A stretch of DNA of 64,000 nucleotides from Kribbella sp. ALI-6-A (lineage in GTDB: Bacteria > Actinomycetota > Actinomycetes > Propionibacteriales > Kribbellaceae). The notes under the pieces were generated by a model. That model saw only the letters and a list, made by a program, of their open reading frames with translations. It did not search any database and had not been told where the DNA came from. Within the stretch, counting starts at the first letter, position 1; each line of letters opens with the position of its first letter. A program made the translations under genes and the position numbers. Location: NCBI RefSeq assembly GCF_001984195.1, contig NZ_MTQN01000012.1:1178001-1242000 (forward strand). Direction: 5' to 3'. Below, piece after piece: positions 59,198-64,000 of this stretch.

Positions 59198-60735
59198 TCT
59201 CGGTCGGCAACTCCAGCCTGAACGCCGCCCGCCGGACCAAGGAGCTCGACTGGCTCGACACCCGGCAGCAGGTCGACGTCCTGGTCGTCGGCGGCGGGGT
59301 GACCGGTGCCGGCGTCGCGCTCGACGCGGCCGCCCGCGGTCTGACCGTCGCCCTGGTGGAGAAGCACGACCTTGCCTTCGGCACCAGCCGCTGGAGCTCG
59401 AAGCTGGTGCACGGCGGCCTCCGTTACCTGATCTCCGGCCACGTCGGCATCGCCTACGAGAGCGCGGTCGAGCGCGGCATCCTGATGAAGACCACCGCGC
59501 CACATCTGGTCCATCCGGTCCCGCAGGTCGCGCCTTGGTTGCCTGAAGCAAGGTTCATGCAGGCCGCGCTGATCCGCTCGGCCTTCCTGGGCGGGGACGT
59601 ACTGCGCACCGCCGCGCACACCAGCGACGACTACCTGCCACACTCCCGCCGGGTCAGCTCGGCGGAGGTCCTGCGCTACGCACCCACCGTCCGGCCGCAC
59701 GGTCTGCGCGGCGGCTTCCTGACCTGGGACGGCCAGCTGTACGACGACGCCCGGCTGGTCGTCGCGATCGCCCGGACCGCCGCCCTGTACGGCGCGCGCG
59801 TGCTGACCCGCTGCTCCGCCGAGCAGGTGACCGGCCAGGGCGCGGTCGTGGTCGACCAGTTGAGCGGCCGCCGGATCGACGTGGCGGCGCGGATGGTGAT
59901 CAACGCCGCGGGAATCTGGGCCGGCCAGGTCGCGACCGGCGTAAAGCTGCGGCCGAGTCGCGGCACGCATCTGGTGCTGCCGCAGTCCGTCTTCGGCGAC
60001 CTGTCGGCGGTGCTCACGGTGCCCGTTCCGGGGGAGCCGCGCCGGGTGGTGATGGCCATCCCCGCTCCGGACGGCCGGGTCTACGTCGGCCTGACCGACG
60101 AGGACGCGCCCGGCCCGGTCAGCGACGTACCGCGGGCCAGCGACGCCGAAATCGACTTCCTGCTGGACACGATCAGCGGAGCGGTCCGCCAGCCGATCAC
60201 CCGGGCCGACCTGATCGGCACGTACGCCGGTCTGCGGCCGCTGCTCGACACCGGACACCACCGAGGCGAGGACAAGACGGCCGACATCTCCCGGCGGCAC
60301 GCGGTGATCACCGCGCCGGACGGGCTGGTCACGATCGTGGGCGGCAAGCTGACGACGTACCGCAGGATGGCGCAGGACGCGCTCGACGCCGCGCTGAAAC
60401 AGGCTTCGGTCGAGGTCCGCCGGCCGTGCCTGACGCATCGGATCCCGCTGGTCGGCGCGGCCGACCGGTCCCGGCTGGCGACGGTCGAGGCGCCGGCTCG
60501 CTTCGTCCAGCGGTACGGCGTGGAGGCGCCGGACGTGATCGCCGGGGATCCGGCGTTGCTGGAGCCGGTGGCGCCGGGGTTGGCGACGACACACGCGGAG
60601 CTGCGGTTCGCCGTACGGCATGAGGGGGCGTTGGACGAGGGGGACGTGCTCGACCGGCGGACCAGATTGGGGTTGTCGGCGGCCGATCGCGAGCTGGCGC
60701 TGCCGGCCGTGCGGGCGGCGTTCGCGTCGGTCTGA
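59194..60735 (+). CDS. glpD: FAD-dependent glycerol-3-phosphate dehydrogenase
   Basis: 513 residues. The FAD loop is VVGGGVTGAGVALDAAARGL, followed by SRWSSKLVHGGLRYL, the substrate region NAAGIWAG and GTYAGLRPLL, and VGGKLTTYRRMA. It oxidises G3P to DHAP at the membrane, feeding respiration and lipid metabolism. It is translationally coupled to the TetR gene and faces an AGPS-like oxidase, whose family uses a DHAP derivative, so the three may form one lipid or glycerol-phosphate unit. Confidence 0.93.
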   Translation: MISVGNSSLNAARRTKELDWLDTRQQVDVLVVGGGVTGAGVALDAAARGLTVALVEKHDLAFGTSRWSSKLVHGGLRYLISGHVGIAYESAVERGILMKTTAPHLVHPVPQVAPWLPEARFMQAALIRSAFLGGDVLRTAAHTSDDYLPHSRRVSSAEVLRYAPTVRPHGLRGGFLTWDGQLYDDARLVVAIARTAALYGARVLTRCSAEQVTGQGAVVVDQLSGRRIDVAARMVINAAGIWAGQVATGVKLRPSRGTHLVLPQSVFGDLSAVLTVPVPGEPRRVVMAIPAPDGRVYVGLTDEDAPGPVSDVPRASDAEIDFLLDTISGAVRQPITRADLIGTYAGLRPLLDTGHHRGEDKTADISRRHAVITAPDGLVTIVGGKLTTYRRMAQDALDAALKQASVEVRRPCLTHRIPLVGAADRSRLATVEAPARFVQRYGVEAPDVIAGDPALLEPVAPGLATTHAELRFAVRHEGALDEGDVLDRRTRLGLSAADRELALPAVRAAFASV

Positions 60736-60748
60736 TCGGCTGTTGGCC

Positions 60749-60757
60749 TGTGGACAA
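60749..60757 (-). other. Exact DnaA box (TTGTCCACA on the minus strand)
   Basis: TGTGGACAA at 60749-60757 is the reverse complement of TTGTCCACA. It lies in the 85-base gap upstream of the third DUF4328-type gene. A -10-like TAGCTT is near 60783. It is single here, unlike the cluster after crgA. Confidence 0.5.
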
Positions 60758-60820
60758 CGGTGGGACGGTCCCCGCGCTGCGATAGCTTGTTGGTAGCGGC
60801 GACCTGGGGAGGTGGGGATC

Positions 60821-62098
60821 GTGAGTCAGCCGTATCCAGGTCAGGGTCCGTACCCCGGCAGTCACCCGCAGAACGTGGGTCAGTTCCCCGGTGCGCCTCC
60901 GAGTCCACCGGCGAAGTACCGGCCGCTGCGCCGGCTCGCGCTGGTCGCCGTCGCGCTGATGGCCGGGGCCGCGCTGGTCAGCGTCGTCCAGACCATCCTG
61001 CTGTGGAACTCGTACGAGGACGTGAAGCGGCTGGTCTACGGGCTGCTGTCCGAGGACGAGTTGGAGCGCGGCGCCGAGGCCGTCATCGGGGCCGGTCCGC
61101 TGCTCGACATGCTCGGCTACCTGTTCGCCGCGGCCGGGATCGTCGTCGTGATCTGGCTCTGGCAGGCCCGGGAGAACACCGAGATCCTCAAGCCGCCGAT
61201 CGCCACGACGTACCAGGGCGGCCACGGCGCGCACCGGCATTCTTCGGGCTGGACGGTCGGGGCGTGGCTGTGCCCGGTGGTCCAGTTCTGGTACCCGCTG
61301 CAGATCGTCGAGGACATCGTCCGCGCGAGCGAACCGCCGAACCAGCCGGGCGTCGCCCGTTCCGGCAGGATCCGTGGGCTGCTCTACGGGTGGTGGGCGG
61401 CCTGGGTCGGCTTCTGCGTGGTGGCGGTCGGCGGCGGGTTGTTCGCGGGGATCAGCTTCGTCACCTGGGTGGTCAGGCTGGTCGACCGCGCCGACGCGGC
61501 TCGCGCGACCGGCGACTACGTCGACATCTACGACTTGCAGGACTATCTGGTCCGGCTGGCGCTCGGGGTCAACATCGCCTTCACCGTCGGGACGGTGCTG
61601 CTGATCGCGGCCGGCGTCACGTTCACGCTCCTGCTGCTCCAGATCAGCAGCTGGCACGACGAGCGCAGCCCGCAGTCCGGCGTACCGCTCGGGCCGACGC
61701 TGCCGGCGCACTCACCGTCGTACCTGCCGCCGCGGGACAGCACGCCGCAGTACGCTCCGCGGCCGGCTCAGGCTCTTCCGGGTGCTCCTGGCGGGCCTCG
61801 GCCTCAGGACGGCGCTGGTCCGGGATATCCCGGCGCGGGTGTACCGGGCGGACAGGGACCGGGCTTCTACGGTCCTGGGGGCTATCAGGCGCCGCCGGCT
61901 TCCGGTGCTCAGCCGCCACGCCCGGCCGGTCCGTACGGTCCTGGCGGCTACGGCGGGACGACCGGCTCGAGCCCCAACGGCCCAGGCCCGACGCGTCCGA
62001 ACGACACGGTTCCGCCGGCACCTCGCGCGGAACCGCCGAGGTCGCCCTGGCCCACCCGGGAGTCCGGGCCACCCGAGTACCCCGCCGGCTCGCGCTGA
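60821..62098 (+). CDS. DUF4328-type membrane protein with proline/glycine-rich ends (paralogue 3)
   Basis: 425 residues. The N-terminus is Pro/Gly-rich (YPGQGPYPGSHP). The membrane core has WNSYEDVKRL, VVVIWLWQARENTEIL, GWTVGAWLCPVVQFWYPLQIVEDI and further helices to about 285. The C-terminal 140 residues are Pro/Gly/Tyr-rich (PGGYGGTTG). It shares core motifs with the pair at 46-49 kb. GTG 60821 follows GGGGAGG. Function unknown. Confidence 0.85.
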   Translation: MSQPYPGQGPYPGSHPQNVGQFPGAPPSPPAKYRPLRRLALVAVALMAGAALVSVVQTILLWNSYEDVKRLVYGLLSEDELERGAEAVIGAGPLLDMLGYLFAAAGIVVVIWLWQARENTEILKPPIATTYQGGHGAHRHSSGWTVGAWLCPVVQFWYPLQIVEDIVRASEPPNQPGVARSGRIRGLLYGWWAAWVGFCVVAVGGGLFAGISFVTWVVRLVDRADAARATGDYVDIYDLQDYLVRLALGVNIAFTVGTVLLIAAGVTFTLLLLQISSWHDERSPQSGVPLGPTLPAHSPSYLPPRDSTPQYAPRPAQALPGAPGGPRPQDGAGPGYPGAGVPGGQGPGFYGPGGYQAPPASGAQPPRPAGPYGPGGYGGTTGSSPNGPGPTRPNDTVPPAPRAEPPRSPWPTRESGPPEYPAGSR

Positions 62099-62180
62099 CG
62101 GCCGGAGGCCGCCGATGAGGTTGTCGGGCGGGCTGAGCGACCGGCCGGGCGAGAGGCGGCCGACGGACCGGCGGCTGCGG

Positions 62181-62939
62181 TCAGCGGAGGCGGCCGAGCA
62201 CGGCGGTCGCGTCGTCGTGCCGTTTGCCCCGGAAGCTGCCGTCCGCGGCCGCGACGTCGTACGCCCGGACCCGATCGATCAGCCCGCGCGGTCCGTGCGC
62301 CTCGAGCACCGCGACCAGCTCCTCCCAGGAGTGCCCGTACCGCTCGGAGAACCGCGACGCCCCGTCGGTCATCACCGCGAGCGACGCCACCTCGCCGCGG
62401 TCCGTCGTACCGGAGACCGCCTCGTACGCCGCCTTCGGCTCGGTGCTCGCCACCCAGAACCCGCCCGGCTGGTTCCGCGCCTTCCGGACCGCCTCCAGCG
62501 TGTACTCCGGCAGGTAGTCGATGCGGTCGTCGGCGATCGTCGTCACCCGGCCGTCCGGCGCCCGCAGCACCACCGGCGAGTCCGCCAGCACAAGGTGCTC
62601 GACCGTCTCGGCACCCACGCGCACCATCGCGACTGTGGACGAAGGACTGTCCGGATTGGTCAGATCGCACCCCCCGCCGTGCCCGGCGCCGACACCGACG
62701 ATCGCCTCCGCGAGCAGATCGGCCAGCGCCGCCCCGGACCGCCCGATCAGCGGAGCGGCCAGCTGCGTCCCGAGCTGCCTGACCAACCAGGTCACGTCGT
62801 GCCGGCAGCCCGAGTCCACCCCGGCCGGCGCCGTCGCTCCATCGAGCACGATCACGAAATCCGGCCCTGTGACCACCAGGTCCTCGTTCACTCCCACGAG
62901 CCGATCAGGAGCGCCCTCACACACCGACGAGATGTCCAC
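62181..62939 (-). CDS. PP2C-like protein phosphatase domain protein
   Basis: About 252 residues. Diverged PP2C motifs are VGVNEDLV, VLDGATAPAG, SSTVAMVRVG, MTDGASRF and HDDATAVLG, so metal-binding aspartates appear retained. It is soluble, shorter than PstP and lacks a membrane anchor. The start is uncertain: GTG 62939 is my choice, and an upstream start to 62978 is possible. No kinase is adjacent. Confidence 0.7.
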   Translation of the reverse strand: MDISSVCEGAPDRLVGVNEDLVVTGPDFVIVLDGATAPAGVDSGCRHDVTWLVRQLGTQLAAPLIGRSGAALADLLAEAIVGVGAGHGGGCDLTNPDSPSSTVAMVRVGAETVEHLVLADSPVVLRAPDGRVTTIADDRIDYLPEYTLEAVRKARNQPGGFWVASTEPKAAYEAVSGTTDRGEVASLAVMTDGASRFSERYGHSWEELVAVLEAHGPRGLIDRVRAYDVAAADGSFRGKRHDDATAVLGRLR

Positions 62940-63014
62940 AGGCCCATTCAACCCGGCTGGTGTTCGCGCCCTCCGCACCGGTTGCCATCGGCCACGAAGC
63001 GGTGGCCGGGTGTG

Positions 63015-63953
63015 CTACGCGTGCGCCTGCTGGGACGTCGCCAGCTCCTGCTCGCGCCCGGCCCAGGTGTCGGCCAGCGACTCGTCGAGCGGAATCCGGC
63101 AGCTCCAGCCGAGCGTCTCCTCGATCAGGTGCGTGTCCGCCTGCTGCCACGGGACCGCGTCCGCCGACGATCCGGCCCGCCGTTTCTCCTCGGCCACCGT
63201 CGCCCCGGTGCCGCTGAGCTCGATCAGCCGCTGCACCACGTCCCGCGCCTGCGCCGCCTGGCCCGACCCGACGTTCAGGACGGGAGGCAGTTGCTCGTCC
63301 GTCACTGCCACCGCGACCACCGCCTCGGCGACGTCGCGGACGTCGACGAAGTCACGCCAGGCCTCCAGGGACCCCAGCTGCAGCGTGTCGGTCGCCTGGA
63401 CCTCCCGCACCACCCGTCCGAGCAGCGTGCTCGCCGGCGAGCCCGGACCACTGAGGTCGAACGACCGGAGCACGACCGCGTCGGCGCCGTTGCGCCGCGT
63501 CCGCAGGACCAACTCCGACCCTGCCAGCTTGGTGTACCCGTACGCCGTGTCCGGCCGAGGCTCGAACTGCTCGTCCTGGCCGGTACCGCGCGGCGCGGCG
63601 CCGTACTCGGCGGCGGAGCCGATCTGGACGAAGCGCGCGTTGTTCGCGGTCCGCTGCATCGCGGAGAGCAGCGCCTCGACCGCGACCACGTTGCCGCGGG
63701 TCAGCGCGACCGGGTCCCCCTCGGTGGTGGCGGCCGCGTTCACGATCACCGTCGGCTTGTACATCGACAGCAGCGCGTCGAGGGCATAGCAGTGCCCGGT
63801 GGCCAGGTCGAACCGCTGATGCGGCTCACCCGTGCTCCGAGTCATCCCGCGGTGCTCGATCCCGCGCTCGGTCAGCAGCGCGCAGATTCGGGTTCCGAGG
63901 AAGCCGCCGGCGCCGAACACCATCACCCGCTCCGATCCGGTCACCGAACTCAT
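63015..63953 (-). CDS. NAD-dependent epimerase/dehydratase (extended SDR)
   Basis: 312 residues. The Rossmann loop is FGAGGFLG (residues 13-20), with the catalytic pair Y and K in YGYTKLAG, QIGSAAEYG with Ser, and RSFDLSGPG. Sugar-nucleotide epimerases and dehydratases of this type modify cell-surface sugars. ATG 63953; the window ends 47 bases upstream. It lies 36 bases upstream of the PP2C-like reading frame on the same strand. Confidence 0.87.
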   Translation of the reverse strand: MSSVTGSERVMVFGAGGFLGTRICALLTERGIEHRGMTRSTGEPHQRFDLATGHCYALDALLSMYKPTVIVNAAATTEGDPVALTRGNVVAVEALLSAMQRTANNARFVQIGSAAEYGAAPRGTGQDEQFEPRPDTAYGYTKLAGSELVLRTRRNGADAVVLRSFDLSGPGSPASTLLGRVVREVQATDTLQLGSLEAWRDFVDVRDVAEAVVAVAVTDEQLPPVLNVGSGQAAQARDVVQRLIELSGTGATVAEEKRRAGSSADAVPWQQADTHLIEETLGWSCRIPLDESLADTWAGREQELATSQQAHA

Positions 63954-64000
63954 CTTGCCCGCTGTGCTTGTCGATCTCGGAAACGTTGTCCGTCGAGGTC

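Overview
The window is high-GC actinobacterial DNA. Three things point to an actinomycete, probably Propionibacteriales/Nocardioidaceae and perhaps Kribbella-like (genus is inference): a complete fhaA-fhaB-pstP-rodA-pbpA-pknB cell-wall/division cluster, crgA, and many GTG starts with GC-rich third positions. The density of extracellular glycosidases and TetR-type regulators fits a soil saprophyte. I read about 57 protein genes and one tRNA. There is no transposase, integrase, CRISPR array, rRNA or prophage.

Regions. 1-3.4 kb: truncated start of a YheO-like regulator, an NTF2-like protein, a quinone-type oxidoreductase, and a TetR-SDR pair. 3.7-10.6 kb: GAF-ANTAR regulator, PrsW-type protease, a large secreted subtilase and a convergent TrmB/LuxR-type regulator. 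10.6-12.0 kb: divergent TetR / alpha-beta hydrolase with two operators. 12.1-21.9 kb: conserved core of tRNA-Leu(CAG), fhaA, fhaB, pstP, rodA/ftsW, pbpA, pknB, trpG/pabA, a DUF881 gene and crgA, followed by a cluster of DnaA boxes. 22.1-42.4 kb: an accessory block separating crgA from its usual neighbours (rhomboid, ppiA). It holds an EXLDI/RHH gene with an ABC exporter, a TetR-controlled membrane operon, a MocR/PNPOx pair, a complete arabinan/arabinoside uptake and degradation operon with its LacI regulator, and a TetR/FAD-monooxygenase pair. 42.4-45.4 kb: rhomboid, cyclophilin and a helical-repeat membrane protein. 45.4-64 kb: DNA alkyltransferase, three DUF4328-type membrane paralogues, a sugar isomerase, a QueA homologue with an SDR, a secreted GH87-like beta-helix protein, an HD-like/membrane/PQQ-propeller protein, an AGPS-like oxidase - TetR - GlpD module, a PP2C-like protein and an epimerase.

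How the genes work together. The 12-22 kb block couples Ser/Thr phosphorylation (PknB, PstP, FHA proteins) to peptidoglycan synthesis (RodA/FtsW, PbpA) and septation (CrgA). The 31-40 kb block is a transcriptionally coupled sugar system: arabinofuranosidase, binding protein, two permeases and two GH43 enzymes, with four- or one-base overlaps at four of the junctions and a LacI gene divergent from it. Much of the rest consists of small regulator-plus-target units. At least six have near-perfect palindromic operators readable in the DNA, and these predictions are the most testable output of the window.
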